DNA of 64,000 bases from Bacteroidota bacterium (GCA_026391675.1 JAPLDQ010000019.1:178975-242974), one strand, 5' to 3'. Numbered from the stretch's first letter, positions 44,747-53,471 are shown. Program-made: numbers and translations. The notes: a model not told the origin generated them from the letters alone.

Positions 44747-45298
44747 TTATTTTCCTTTTCCATGTCCTTTTTCTTTTCCATTATCATGGCCACGACCAGG
44801 ATCATTTTTCATCTCATTTCCATGACCCTGACTTTTATTTCTGTCATGTCCTTTATTTTCCTTTTTATAGGACCGCCCTTCTGAATTCATCCGCCCTTTA
44901 TTATTTCCACGGCCAGGTCTTTCTCCAATATTTTTTTGCATATGATCGTGATAACCTTTTTTGTATTTCATCCTGTGTTCATTAAAATGTTCATAGGGCC
45001 GGTTTCCATGATAGTCGTTCATTACTACTTTATAACCACCATACAAATCATAATTACGGTATCGCCCGGGAAGATACGATCTGTGAATCCAAACACCACC
45101 ACTAAAATAAATGAACATGGATGCCCTGACATCATAATAAGACTCTACATCCGGCAGATAATAATATTGTACGTCATTGTATCCTGCAGGTCCCCATCTT
45201 GGAGGAGAACCTATATTTAAATTTACTGAAATCTGTGCCTGGGTTGATGCTGCAAGCAGAATTACAATAGTGATTATTAATAATTTTATTGTTTTCAT
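44747..45298 (-). CDS. Secreted Tyr/Gly-rich protein with charged low-complexity tail
   Basis: 183 residues: signal peptide (1-21, ending TQAQ), a Tyr-rich region (about 25-100, with PPRWGPAGYNDVQYYYLPDVESYYDV), then a very basic tail of Gly/Lys/Arg/His/Asn (about 105-183, ending GHGKGK). It resembles small Tyr/Trp-rich periplasmic proteins such as the DUF6600 type, but shorter. The basic tail could bind polyanions; that is a guess. It is 86 bases after the barrel gene and probably in the same operon. Confidence 0.65.
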   Translation of the reverse strand: MKTIKLLIITIVILLAASTQAQISVNLNIGSPPRWGPAGYNDVQYYYLPDVESYYDVRASMFIYFSGGVWIHRSYLPGRYRNYDLYGGYKVVMNDYHGNRPYEHFNEHRMKYKKGYHDHMQKNIGERPGRGNNKGRMNSEGRSYKKENKGHDRNKSQGHGNEMKNDPGRGHDNGKEKGHGKGK

Positions 45299-45384
45299 TT
45301 TAATATAACTTATAGTTATTTTTTATTTTTTTAAGGTATAAATATCATTTTTATTACATTAATCTAATGACTTATAGGTTTGAT

Positions 45385-46032
45385 TTAGAATGTAAGACCC
45401 AATGTCAACTGGTACCATCCATTTTTATAACGAGGTGTTGTAGAAGTACCGTCTCCATTATTATTGTATAAATCCCAGCCCACTCTGCCACCGATTACAA
45501 GTGAGTTGAAGTTTACATCAACTCCCCATATAAAGCAGAAAGTATTTTTACGAATATTATCGGTATTAAAAACTTGTTCCTGCAAAGTGCTAACCGCAGT
45601 TGATGTAAATGCATCACTTTGTTTGATAAGAAACGAATACTGAGGTCCGGCCATTATTGTAAGAGATGGAGCCGGTTTTAATGTTAAAAATATAGGTATA
45701 TCTATATAATTTGTTGTACGTGTGAATTCATAAGGACTTCCTAATATTACACCTGTTGCTTTGAATCCTTTTTGTGAAAACAGGAATTCCGGTTGTATTC
45801 CTATAAATTTACTGATAGGAATTGTTAAGAATCCACCCAATACAAAACCAAATTTTGAATCTGCCGTAAAGGCTTCGCCCTGAGCATTATAAACATTTGA
45901 TATATTTGTACCTATTTTTATACCCAGTTTCATATCTTCACGCTGATCTCTGTTGCCTTCCTGAGCTTTACCTATGTTTATCATAGCAACTATTGCTATT
46001 ATAAATACTATTGCTGTTTTTAAATTTTTCAT
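45385..46032 (-). CDS. Outer membrane beta-barrel protein (PorT-like family)
   Basis: 215 residues: signal peptide (1-23, ending GKAQ), then a small barrel with KLGIKIGTNISNVYNAQGEAF, IGIQPEFLFSQKGFK, TNYIDIPIFLTLKP and VGWDLYNN, ending in an aromatic-rich strand (QLTLGLTF) as expected for BAM-inserted proteins. It lies 47 bases after the lipoprotein gene at 46080-46541 and probably shares promoter copy 13. Role unknown. Confidence 0.82.
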   Translation of the reverse strand: MKNLKTAIVFIIAIVAMINIGKAQEGNRDQREDMKLGIKIGTNISNVYNAQGEAFTADSKFGFVLGGFLTIPISKFIGIQPEFLFSQKGFKATGVILGSPYEFTRTTNYIDIPIFLTLKPAPSLTIMAGPQYSFLIKQSDAFTSTAVSTLQEQVFNTDNIRKNTFCFIWGVDVNFNSLVIGGRVGWDLYNNNGDGTSTTPRYKNGWYQLTLGLTF

Positions 46033-46079
46033 GTAATGTTTTAATTTATTGATTAATAATTATTTATTTAAGATAAAAC

Positions 46080-46541
46080 TTATTTGACGTTTTTAACTGT
46101 TAAATTTTTTATAGATTTTCCGAGTTCGTCCATATCATACAAAAACTCTGTTTTAAATTTATCCCAGTTATCTTTTCCGTTTTCTTTAAAATCGGCCAGT
46201 TTCTTCTTTAAATCAGTATTTTTTTGTTCGAGTTTGCTTAATTCTTTTTCATATTTAGCTCTGTTTTCTTTTTTCTCTGTTGCAATTCTTGTCTTGAATT
46301 CAGCAATGCTTTTTTCATGCATCATAATTTTTTCTTCTGATTCCTTCTTAAATTGCTGATATTCTGCAATAGAATCCTGACGGGTATCGGTTAAATTCTG
46401 TTTAGCTTCCAGCAAATTTTCATTGGCTTTTTCCAGCTTGTTTTCAGCATTTTCAACTTTTTCTGATGATGATTGACAACTGTTAAATAATATACCTGAA
46501 CAAAATGGTATACATAACATAATAAAGTTTGATTTTTTCAT
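46080..46541 (-). CDS. Coiled-coil lipoprotein
   Basis: 153 residues from the chosen start: a lipoprotein signal (MKKSNFIMLCIPFC, lipobox near FNSC), then one long charged helix (about 28-140, KVENAENKLEKANENLLEAKQNL and similar). It should be a membrane-tethered coiled coil in the periplasm. A longer frame exists from 46733, but it would run back across the promoter at 46579-46644 and the barrel gene end, so the Met at 46541 is used. The leader is about 32 bases. Confidence 0.75.
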   Translation of the reverse strand: MKKSNFIMLCIPFCSGILFNSCQSSSEKVENAENKLEKANENLLEAKQNLTDTRQDSIAEYQQFKKESEEKIMMHEKSIAEFKTRIATEKKENRAKYEKELSKLEQKNTDLKKKLADFKENGKDNWDKFKTEFLYDMDELGKSIKNLTVKNVK

Positions 46542-46578
46542 TTTTTTGTTTTTAATTTGTAATAATATTGTTACAGAA

Positions 46579-46644
46579 CAAAGGTAGTATGTGCTTAAAT
46601 CAAGCATATTACATAACTTAATAAAATTCTTACAACATTCACAC
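46579..46644 (-). promoter_or_regulatory. Tandem-repeat promoter module, copy 13 (lipoprotein/barrel unit)
   Basis: Read leftward: distal GTGTGAATGTTGTAA (46644-46630), proximal AGTTATGTAA (46618-46609), cores 21 bp apart, 22-bp gap, then a perfect -7 box TACCTTTG (46586-46579). Confidence 0.78.
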
Positions 46645-46686
46645 TTAATGATTAATGAATAAAGGATTTTAAAAAGATATAATATT

Positions 46687-47262
46687 TTAGTGGAAAGCAA
46701 GTCCGATTGTAGAAACTCCTGTTGAAAGATCAAGGAATAATCCTAAATGTGAACTCATATGATATTCTGCACCTGCATGTAAGTCAAGGAATAACGAATT
46801 CCCGTTATGATAGTAATTTCTATCACCATAATAATCTGAATCCCAGCTGGAATTTACGATTGCAAATCCCAAAGATCCTGCAAGGTAGAAATCCCAATTG
46901 GAATTTGCATTAAAAATTTTATCAAAATAATAGCTGCCTTTAACACCTATAGGAATTACTGTTTCACGATAATTGTAATATTTATAGGGATAATTTTTAT
47001 TTCCCCAATAATAACTGTTAGTATAGGTATAAAAACTTGCAAAAGGAGCCAACGTAAAACTGCTGGCTACATCAAACTCATAATTAATATTTAAAACAGG
47101 AAGTGAATGTCCTACATAGCCATAATATCCTGAATATCCACCAATACCAATGCCTAAATTAAATGTTTTACCATATTGTTCTCCATTATTTGCTTTTTGA
47201 GCCATAGTATTTAAACTTATAACCGAACATAAGATTAAGAAAATGATAATTGTTTTTTTCAT
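46687..47262 (-). CDS. Outer membrane beta-barrel protein
   Basis: 191 residues: signal peptide (1-21, ending NTMAQ), then a Tyr/Gly-rich small barrel (FNLGIGIGGYSGYYGYVG, GVKGSYYFDKIF, LDLHAGAEYHMSSHLGLFLDL). It has the general look of OmpW/OmpX-like eight-stranded barrels of Bacteroidota. Promoter copy 14 gives a leader of about 34 bases. It appears to be a single-gene unit followed by promoter copy 13. Function unknown. Confidence 0.8.
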   Translation of the reverse strand: MKKTIIIFLILCSVISLNTMAQKANNGEQYGKTFNLGIGIGGYSGYYGYVGHSLPVLNINYEFDVASSFTLAPFASFYTYTNSYYWGNKNYPYKYYNYRETVIPIGVKGSYYFDKIFNANSNWDFYLAGSLGFAIVNSSWDSDYYGDRNYYHNGNSLFLDLHAGAEYHMSSHLGLFLDLSTGVSTIGLAFH

Positions 47263-47301
47263 GATTTTTATTTTTTTAATTGTTTATAATTTATTACAAG
47301 G

Positions 47302-47367
47302 CAAAGGTAATTCTCATCATAAAGGAATGCGTTACACAATTCCAAATCGTAATTACATCATTCACAC
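47302..47367 (-). promoter_or_regulatory. Tandem-repeat promoter module, copy 14 (barrel gene)
   Basis: Read leftward: distal GTGTGAATGATGTAA (47367-47353), proximal AATTGTGTAA (47341-47332), cores 21 bp apart, 22-bp gap, then a perfect -7 box TACCTTTG (47309-47302). Confidence 0.8.
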
Positions 47368-47461
47368 ATTTTGATTTTGTAAGGATAAAGAAAGAATGTA
47401 TGCTGAATTAAGCAGGCGTTATTTTACTAAGTCTTGAAAAAGATAAGATTAAATTTAACCT

Positions 47462-48589
47462 CTATTTTGCCTTACGTATTCGTGGTAATTTTATTTTCAT
47501 AAGTGATGGCATTGTATCACCAAATAATAACCCCCAGGGTTTAAGTGGTTCAATATGGTCACAAATAAGCTTTACGATGGCCAGCAATGGAATTGAAAGA
47601 AACATACCGGCAACTCCCCATAAAGCATTTCCTGCGAAAACTACTATAATAGAGAATAGTGCATTTATCCTGACTTTAGAGGAAACAATGATAGGAACAA
47701 TGTAGTTATTATCAATCAATTGTATAACATAATAGGCTATCATTACATAAAATGCATACCATGCAGAAGATTTGGTCGCAATGGCCACTAACATAGGTAA
47801 TGCTACGGCAACGATTCCTCCGATATAGGGAATTACATTGAGTAATGCACCAATAACACCCAGCAATATTGCATAATCAATACCAAGTAATAGCAAGGCA
47901 GCAATATCGAGTATGGCTACCATAACAGCTTCAATAACAAGCCCCCCCAGATAACGTTGAATCAGCGTTTTGGTTTGTGTAACTATTTCCTTAACCTGAT
48001 GCTGATCACTTTTGGCAAAAACTTTATAAATAAAATCAAGCAGTAAAGGCTGATAATATAATATGATAAAAACATAAACAGGTACTAAAAATAATACTAC
48101 AATCCCCTCTCCGACCAAAACAATTGTTTGTCCAATAGCAGCATTACTGTTTACCAATAATTCCGTTTTGGTTTTTAATATCCATTCATTGATTTTCTGA
48201 GGCTTAATATTGAAATAGGATGATATCCAGGTAATACTTTCATTAATAATTTCTGTAAACTTATCTACAAGTGCAGGCCATGAGTCACTAAAACGGCTTG
48301 CCTGCGAAAACAATAAGATACATAAGGCAGAAATGAAAATAAAAGTCAGCAATAAAGTAATTACAATAGCTAATATCCTGTTAATTTTATAGCGGACAAA
48401 AAAACTTACTACAGGACTGATTAAAATAGCAATGACAACAGCAAACACAACAGGAACCACAATATCTGCTGTTATATAAAGCATGCTGATAAAAACATAA
48501 AGGCCGACTAAAACCAGCGCGGCCTTTGCATAGAAAGGAAATTCGTAAACATTGGATTGAATAGCTGAAAGCTGATTATCTGGTTTCAT
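47462..48589 (-). CDS. AI-2E family (PerM-like) transporter
   Basis: 375 residues with about eight membrane segments. The family start (VVPVVFAVVIAILISPVVSF), a long extracytoplasmic loop, and the conserved later region (LIQRYLGGLVIEAVMVAILD, GALLNVIPYIGGIVAVALP, DNNYIVPIIVSS) are all visible. Family members export varied small molecules or ions; the AI-2 role is not general. It is the last gene of the YtxH-holin-like-unknown-permease run (49700 to 47462). A second family member is cut by the left edge of the window. Confidence 0.9.
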   Translation of the reverse strand: MKPDNQLSAIQSNVYEFPFYAKAALVLVGLYVFISMLYITADIVVPVVFAVVIAILISPVVSFFVRYKINRILAIVITLLLTFIFISALCILLFSQASRFSDSWPALVDKFTEIINESITWISSYFNIKPQKINEWILKTKTELLVNSNAAIGQTIVLVGEGIVVLFLVPVYVFIILYYQPLLLDFIYKVFAKSDQHQVKEIVTQTKTLIQRYLGGLVIEAVMVAILDIAALLLLGIDYAILLGVIGALLNVIPYIGGIVAVALPMLVAIATKSSAWYAFYVMIAYYVIQLIDNNYIVPIIVSSKVRINALFSIIVVFAGNALWGVAGMFLSIPLLAIVKLICDHIEPLKPWGLLFGDTMPSLMKIKLPRIRKAK

Positions 48590-48591
48590 TT

Positions 48592-48987
48592 TTAAGCTTC
48601 ATTTTTCTTGTCAAGTTTAATTCTTATAAAATTAAATATCCCGGCAACTACTTTTTTAACAGCTTCAGGATGTTGAGCAATCAGGTTTTTAACACCAAAC
48701 ATGATGGCTGTACCGATAATTTTTTTTGCCGGGCTTTTTGTTACAGATTCAAATGCTTTTTTTGAAAGATAACCAGCCATTAATCCAATTGAATTATTTA
48801 ATATATTGTCCTTGATTTCATCAGATTCAGCAACTTCATTAAAAGCGTTTTTAATAAGATTAACAGGCTTCATGCTTTCATAAACATTATGAATTTCATT
48901 CTTTATTTCAATACCTTCATAAATCCGTTTTTGTTCTAAACGGGAGATGGCATCTCTAAGGCTAATTTCTGTAGTTATGGTTTGCAT
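48592..48987 (-). CDS. Protein of unknown function between the holin-like and permease genes
   Basis: 131 residues. The N-terminal half is charged and helical (LRDAISRLEQKRIYEGIEIK), and the C-terminal half (about 65-125) is amphipathic to mildly hydrophobic, with SIGLMAGYLSKKAF and KIIGTAIMFGVKNLIAQHPEAVKKV. It is spaced 2 bases from the permease and 8 from the holin-like gene, so all are one operon. Similar genes often follow phage-holin-like and YtxH genes in this phylum. No domain is recognised; membrane association is likely. Confidence 0.55.
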   Translation of the reverse strand: MQTITTEISLRDAISRLEQKRIYEGIEIKNEIHNVYESMKPVNLIKNAFNEVAESDEIKDNILNNSIGLMAGYLSKKAFESVTKSPAKKIIGTAIMFGVKNLIAQHPEAVKKVVAGIFNFIRIKLDKKNEA

Positions 48988-48995
48988 GTTTTAAG

Positions 48996-49337
48996 CTATT
49001 GAATTAGTTTTTTAATGATGATTTTACTGATTGTTTTTTTTATCCATTTATGCAAAGGGAAAAATAAAATTAAACCAACTAAAAGATATGCTCCGGAAAC
49101 AACAAAAAATCCATAGTAAGATTTCCCGAGTATTTCACCCAGATATTGAGCCAAACCTATGCTGAAAATAAAAATACAAACTAAAATAGAAATAAGAATA
49201 CAAAGCCTTGAAAATAAAGATGCTACTATAGTAATAGTTGATTCTAATAATTTTAGTTTTGTCAGCTCAAAAGAGGTCTTTATATAATTTTCAACTTTCC
49301 CGACTAAAGTTTCCAGTATATTTAAAGGTGTTTCCAT
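48996..49337 (-). CDS. Phage holin family (PF07332-like) membrane protein
   Basis: 113 residues: an N-terminal amphipathic helix (LVGKVENYIKTSFELTKLKLLE) followed by two membrane helices (about 33-60 and 70-95). This matches the small holin-like proteins of unknown function that accompany YtxH and stress genes in Bacteroidota. There is no phage context here, so a lytic role is unlikely. It lies 105 bases after the YtxH gene. Confidence 0.7.
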   Translation of the reverse strand: METPLNILETLVGKVENYIKTSFELTKLKLLESTITIVASLFSRLCILISILVCIFIFSIGLAQYLGEILGKSYYGFFVVSGAYLLVGLILFFPLHKWIKKTISKIIIKKLIQ

Positions 49338-49442
49338 TGGATTATTTTAATAAAAATTTTAAGTGATAATTTATAACGAATTGATTTACTGCCAAATCAT
49401 TAAAATTCACACTAATAAGAAGTTATTTATTTGTTTCAGGGA

Positions 49443-49700
49443 TTAAGCTTTTGCTTCGTCATCCTCCATATCAATTTCTTCATCCATTTTTAAGGCTTCT
49501 TCCCTCAACGCTTCATATTCTTTTGTAATGCTGTCAATAAATGCATTAAATTCTTCTTCTAATTTATCAACATATTTACTACTTTTTCTGCTTAATTTTT
49601 TACGTGTAACAGATCCTTTATCAGGTGCGAATAAAACACCCAATGCAGCGCCTACAGCAGCTCCTGCTAATACGCCTATTATAATTTTCCCTGAACTCAT
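49443..49700 (-). CDS. YtxH domain protein
   Basis: 85 residues from the chosen start: MSSGKIIIGVLAGAAVGAAL (membrane segment), the PDKGSVTRKKL signature, then an acidic helix ending in EEIDMEDDEAKA. It is related to the protein at 43490-43762 but has an acidic rather than basic tail. The longest frame starts at 49742, but the -7 box at 49724-49731 lies inside that extension, so the Met at 49700 is the start. It heads the operon that ends with the AI-2E transporter. Confidence 0.88.
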   Translation of the reverse strand: MSSGKIIIGVLAGAAVGAALGVLFAPDKGSVTRKKLSRKSSKYVDKLEEEFNAFIDSITKEYEALREEALKMDEEIDMEDDEAKA

Positions 49701-49723
49701 ATTGTTATTTATTTTATTGACAA

Positions 49724-49789
49724 CAAAGATAGTATTCAACATAAGCTGTCATATTACACAATTTTTAAAAAAAATTGCATTATTCACAC
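49724..49789 (-). promoter_or_regulatory. Tandem-repeat promoter module, copy 15 (YtxH operon)
   Basis: Read leftward: distal GTGTGAATAATGCAA (49789-49775), proximal AATTGTGTAA (49763-49754), cores 21 bp apart, 22-bp gap, then a perfect -7 box TATCTTTG (49731-49724). The rest of the intergenic gap to 50021 shows no gene. Confidence 0.8.
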
Positions 49790-50021
49790 CTTTTAGATTA
49801 TTTGATGAATAAATAGGGGTAGTTAATTAAAATTAGGCAATAAATTATACTTAAAATCCTTTAAATTAAAGAATTATAAAGCTATATTTTTTATCGAAAT
49901 ATACTTCAGTAATTCTTATCTATCTATAAAGTTTCAAAATTATTTATCATTTTAAATAAATTCAAAAATCAAAATTGTAAAAACATTGTTAATTTTATAA
50001 GATTTTAACATTTTAATACAT

Positions 50022-50038
50022 TATTTTTGTACAAAATA
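50022..50038 (+). promoter_or_regulatory. Promoter of the CHRD/IPTL-CTERM gene
   Basis: A -7 box TATTTTTG (50022-50029) runs into a small palindrome TTTTGTACAAAA. The ATG at 50058 follows after a leader of about 22 bases. No tandem-repeat module is present. Confidence 0.55.
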
Positions 50039-50057
50039 CTAATTTAAAATATAAATT

Positions 50058-50690
50058 ATGAAAAAAAATACAATACTATCTTTTGTCATTATTGCAATTA
50101 TTACAACAACAATATTTTCAACGAATGCAGTAAAAGCGCAAATAACAATCTACACAGCTACACTTAGCGGACTAAATGAATTACCACCTAATCCTTCAGC
50201 AGGAACAGGTACTGCCATTATAACAATTAACCAATCTGCAGCAACAATGAGAGTTCAGTGCAGTTTTAGCGGATTAACCGGACAAGTTACTGCATCCCAC
50301 ATTCATGCTGCTACTCCAGCTCCATACTCCGGTAATGCAGGTGTTGCTACAACTACACCCAGTTTTCCGGGATTTCCTACAGGTGTAACTTCCGGCAGCT
50401 ATGATAATACATTTGATATGACACTTGCCACCAGTTATAATCCTTCTTTTATTACAGCTCATGGAGGAACAACAGCCACTGCATTTGCTTTTTTGCTTGC
50501 TTCATTAAATAGTGGACAAGCCTATTATAATATTCATACAACTGTCTATCCAGGTGGAGAAATCAGAGGATTTTTAGTACATCAGCCCAGTATTCCTACC
50601 CTTTCACAATGGGGTTTAATAATTTTTGGGTTGATGATGCTTAGTGTAGGAATGTTGTATATTTACAGGAGAAAAAGAATAATGATTTAA
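50058..50690 (+). CDS. CHRD domain protein with IPTL-CTERM sorting tail
   Basis: 210 residues: signal peptide (1-28, ending VKAQ), a CHRD domain (about 33-175, starting TATLSGLNELPPNPSAGTG, with ASHIHAA and GGEIRGFL), then the C-terminal sorting tail (179-210): IPTLSQWG, a hydrophobic helix, and a basic end YRRKR. CHRD domains were first named in chordin; their role in bacteria is unknown. The tail marks it as a target of the exosortase encoded directly downstream (86 bases). Confidence 0.9.
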   Translation: MKKNTILSFVIIAIITTTIFSTNAVKAQITIYTATLSGLNELPPNPSAGTGTAIITINQSAATMRVQCSFSGLTGQVTASHIHAATPAPYSGNAGVATTTPSFPGFPTGVTSGSYDNTFDMTLATSYNPSFITAHGGTTATAFAFLLASLNSGQAYYNIHTTVYPGGEIRGFLVHQPSIPTLSQWGLIIFGLMMLSVGMLYIYRRKRIMI

Positions 50691-50775
50691 TTTTCTTTGA
50701 TCTGGAATAAGTTTATACAAAACACTAAGTTTATATTTAATTATATATAGCTAATTTCAAAACATTAAATTTTAT

Positions 50776-51384
50776 ATGGGATATACAAAAGAGAAAAAAG
50801 AAAAGAGAGAGAAACTGAAGAAAAACCTTAATAAAAACAGAGGAAAGCTTTTATATGATAATTTTAAGAAAAACTGGCTACAAAAGCGACCCATCCTGAT
50901 ATTCGTAGTAATTTTTGCTATTTTGATGGGATTATTTTATTCGCTTTGGTTTACATCATTTTTCGAAAATAATGTTCAACATTATATAATTAAAATCAAT
51001 GCAACAATATCTAATTTTATTCTCAATATTTTTGGACAACATACGAAGACAATGGGTGATATGATATATTCTTCATCGTTTTCCATCAGTATAAAACGTG
51101 GATGCGATGCTGTTGAAGCAATGGCCTTGTTTACATCAGTATTGCTCGCTTTTCCTGCACCCTGGAAAAGTAAACTTATTGGACTTACAGGTGGATTGTT
51201 TATGCTATTCCTGCTCAATCTGGTAAGGATAATAAGTCTGTTCCTTACAGGAATTTATTTCCCAAAAGCCTTTGAAATAATGCATATCGAGGTTTGGCAA
51301 GTCTTATTCATCTTTTTTGCACTTGGACTATGGATTTTCTGGATTCAAAAAATAACAAAACAAATAAAACATGTTGAAAAATAA
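50776..51384 (+). CDS. xrtH: Exosortase family protein (exosortase H type)
   Basis: 202 residues with an N-terminal basic segment and about five membrane helices. All three conserved active-site residues of the exosortase/archaeosortase family are in place: Cys110 in KRGCDAVEA, Arg151 in LLNLVRI and His170 in IMHIEVWQ. These enzymes are membrane transpeptidases that cut PEP-CTERM-like tails and attach the protein elsewhere. Five nearby proteins end in IPTL(S/x)WG tails, the known partner of exosortase H, so that subtype is assigned by context. The stop overlaps the next start by 14 bases. Confidence 0.85.
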   Translation: MGYTKEKKEKREKLKKNLNKNRGKLLYDNFKKNWLQKRPILIFVVIFAILMGLFYSLWFTSFFENNVQHYIIKINATISNFILNIFGQHTKTMGDMIYSSSFSISIKRGCDAVEAMALFTSVLLAFPAPWKSKLIGLTGGLFMLFLLNLVRIISLFLTGIYFPKAFEIMHIEVWQVLFIFFALGLWIFWIQKITKQIKHVEK

Positions 51385-51991
51385 GCCATTATTGATGTTT
51401 TTAATTAAAGCAATACTGATTTACAGTCTGCTCGCAGCTCCTTTCTCTTTTTATGACGGGATGTATGGGAAATTTTACCGTGCATGTTCACAGAAATTAT
51501 TCCATCGTTTTCACGACACCGGATTTGTACAATTTTCAGAAGGAAAACAAAAATATAATACCAATTTTAATATAGGAAATTATAAAATAATTATATCGAA
51601 TACTTCTGCACAGGCTACAATTGGCGAAATTAACACCCGTTACAGGGGCTATCTGCCTACAATTCTGCTTATTTCTCTTATTATCGCCTCTCCTGTACAA
51701 TGGAAAAGGAAATTCTACGGTTTAATCATTGGATTAGTGATATTAAATGCATATATATTTTTAAAGCAATGGATAGATATTTTATATACGTCTGTTAATA
51801 CTTCATGGCTAAAACTATATGATTATAATGAATCCCAAAAGAAAATACTGGAAGAAGTATATTTGATATTTATTAAGAATTTCGGACTTATATGGGTAGT
51901 TGTTGTAATTATCTGGATGATAGTTACATTCCGTAAAGATGATTTAAAATTGTTAAATTACTTCAAACTTCAGAATGAAAAAGAGAAATAA
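51371..51991 (+). CDS. Membrane protein coupled to the exosortase (XrtH-associated type)
   Basis: 206 residues: an N-terminal membrane helix (about 8-25), a periplasmic-looking segment (about 30-90), two helices (about 94-106 and 111-132) and a last helix near 170-186. It overlaps the exosortase gene by 14 bases, so the two are translationally coupled. Small membrane proteins are known next to exosortase H genes and are probably part of the sorting machinery. Resemblance to that family is inferred from layout and context; no catalytic motif is seen. Confidence 0.6.
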   Translation: MLKNKPLLMFLIKAILIYSLLAAPFSFYDGMYGKFYRACSQKLFHRFHDTGFVQFSEGKQKYNTNFNIGNYKIIISNTSAQATIGEINTRYRGYLPTILLISLIIASPVQWKRKFYGLIIGLVILNAYIFLKQWIDILYTSVNTSWLKLYDYNESQKKILEEVYLIFIKNFGLIWVVVVIIWMIVTFRKDDLKLLNYFKLQNEKEK

Positions 51992-52045
51992 TATCATTAT
52001 TACCAATTATTTTTAATAAAAAATAAAAATTGAATGAATTTATAT

Positions 52046-52068
52046 TATATTTGTAAAAAATTTACAAA
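52046..52068 (+). promoter_or_regulatory. Promoter with inverted repeat, IPTL-CTERM gene at 52097
   Basis: -7 box TATATTTG (52046-52053) overlaps an inverted repeat TTTGTAAA (52050-52057) - AAA - TTTACAAA (52061-52068) that covers the expected transcription start. The same arrangement precedes the genes at 53472 and 55256. Confidence 0.6.
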
Positions 52069-52096
52069 ATATTAACAATCATTAAATATTTAAATT

Positions 52097-52945
52097 ATGA
52101 AACAGAAATTATTTTTTATGAAGTATTCAGCAGTAATGTTATTGCTATGCTTTTTATTCAGTCAGCATTTGTTTTCACAAACAGTTACAAAGGAAACAAA
52201 GAAAGAAACTTTAACTACAAAAGGGGTTAATAATAAAGCTGTTAACAATCCTTATGTTAAATCAGTACACAATCCTAACGTGACAGCTACAATTACACCT
52301 AAACAAATTGTTGCAAATGCCAAAAAGTATAATAATATTAATAAAACCAGTACGATTGTTCTCAACTTTGAAGGATTAGGAAACCTGGCACATATTAATA
52401 ACTACTATAATGGAGGTGGCGGTCCGAATTACGGAGTATATTTCAATAATGCAGCATTGGCTCTAATTGATACATATAGTGGAGGTAGTGGCAATACTGC
52501 CAATGATCCATCAGGATTTACTTCAATGTTTTTTTTAGATGGCAATGCATCTGTAATGAACGTAACTGACGGATTTACAACAGGATTCTCATTTTATTTT
52601 TGCTCTTCAGCTGATATCACTTTATATGTATATGACGGATTGGATGGTACAGGAAATTTACTCGCATCTCAAACATTTACTGCTTCAGGTATAGCTCCAG
52701 ATTGGCCATGGTTTCGTATTTGGGTGCCAGCTGGTTTAAATTTTAATGGTATAGCAAAATCAGTAAGTTTTACCGGTGTTGCTAATCAATGCGTTTTTGA
52801 TGACGTAACCTTTGGTTCATCTACTCCCGGACAACCAACTGCTGCAGTGCCTACCCTTTCTGAATGGGGATTGATAATTCTTGGTTTTGTATTAATCTGC
52901 ATGGGAATTTATTATATCAGAAGAAGGAGTATATCAATCAGTTAA
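52097..52945 (+). CDS. IPTL-CTERM secreted protein
   Basis: 282 residues: signal peptide (1-28, ending HLFSQ), a basic linker (30-85), then a beta-rich domain (about 90-245, with VLNFEGLGNLAHINNYYNGGG, GFSFYFCSSADITLYVYDGLDG and NQCVFDDVTFG) that looks like a lectin/PEP-CTERM-type beta-sandwich. The sorting tail is residues 251-282: VPTLSEWG, helix, YIRRRS. The first 45 residues are nearly the same as those of the protein at 55256-56092, while the middles differ, so domains have been swapped behind a shared signal. Confidence 0.85.
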   Translation: MKQKLFFMKYSAVMLLLCFLFSQHLFSQTVTKETKKETLTTKGVNNKAVNNPYVKSVHNPNVTATITPKQIVANAKKYNNINKTSTIVLNFEGLGNLAHINNYYNGGGGPNYGVYFNNAALALIDTYSGGSGNTANDPSGFTSMFFLDGNASVMNVTDGFTTGFSFYFCSSADITLYVYDGLDGTGNLLASQTFTASGIAPDWPWFRIWVPAGLNFNGIAKSVSFTGVANQCVFDDVTFGSSTPGQPTAAVPTLSEWGLIILGFVLICMGIYYIRRRSISIS

Positions 52946-52995
52946 TAATATATTATTAAAATAGATTAATTAGATAAAAATATTGATTAATTTTA

Positions 52996-53031
52996 ATAAG
53001 GCGTTTGTGTTTCAAAACATAAACGCCTTAT
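52996..53031 (+). terminator. Terminator of the GGCGTTT family, copy 1
   Basis: Stem TAAGGCGTTTGTG (52997-53009) with CATAAACGCCTTA (53018-53030). Nearly the same hairpin follows the IPTL-CTERM genes at 54987-55019 and 56158-56193. Confidence 0.75.
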
Positions 53032-53133
53032 ATATTTATGTGAACATCAAATCTTTTAAAACATATTTTCATTAAGGTGATTGCTTCTTTAAAAAATAAT
53101 TTTAAGGATGTTTAATCGCTTTTAAATGAATAA

Positions 53134-53237
53134 CCCCGAGGCAGAGCCTCGAGATATCTAGTGGAATTTATATTTTTTTTGAAAAACCTGCCGTTTTTCA
53201 AACTTTTTCGCTTAATACCCCGAGGTATAACCTCGAG
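53134..53237. repeat. REP-like pair of CGAGG palindromes with a third hairpin between
   Basis: Two short palindromes, CCCCGAGGC-AGA-GCCTCGAG (53134-53153) and CCCCGAGGT-ATA-ACCTCGAG (53218-53237), stand about 84 bases apart. Between them is a 9-bp hairpin, TTGAAAAAC (53179-53187) with GTTTTTCAA (53193-53201). The compensating base change in the stems (GC to AT) shows that the pairing is kept. They fill much of the 526-base gap between genes at 52946-53471, which otherwise holds only a terminator and the promoter at 53420. Confidence 0.6.
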
Positions 53238-53419
53238 AAATTCTTTATATTAAATAAAATAATAAATTTTCAATATCACTAAATTTAAACCAGAATAAAA
53301 GCAATATAATCCTGTGAATTGCCATTCAAATCAAACAATTCGAAAAATATAAAACTTTTTCATTACTATTTTGTTATTTAATTTGTAATATTTTATGTTA
53401 TTTAACATTTTATTTTTAT

Positions 53420-53442
53420 TATATTTGTGCAAATTTTACAAA
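53420..53442 (+). promoter_or_regulatory. Promoter with inverted repeat, IPTL-CTERM gene at 53472
   Basis: -7 box TATATTTG (53420-53427) overlapping TTTGTGCAAA ... TTTACAAA (53435-53442). Just upstream the TTTAACATTTTA stretch resembles that before 55205. Confidence 0.6.
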
Positions 53443-53471
53443 TATTTAACATTAATTTAAATTATTAGCTT

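Noticed and set aside
46542..46733. N-terminal extension of the coiled-coil lipoprotein frame to 46733
   Set aside because: It covers promoter copy 13 and has no signal or family sense; the lipoprotein signal begins at 46541.
48996..49337. Prophage holin
   Set aside because: There is no endolysin, capsid or integrase gene nearby, and the gene lies in a stress operon.
49377..49415. Possible seventeenth module copy upstream of the holin-like gene (ATTCACAC at 49405-49412)
   Set aside because: Only the ATTCACAC end matches; neither the ATGTAA cores at 21 bp nor a -7 box at the right distance is present.
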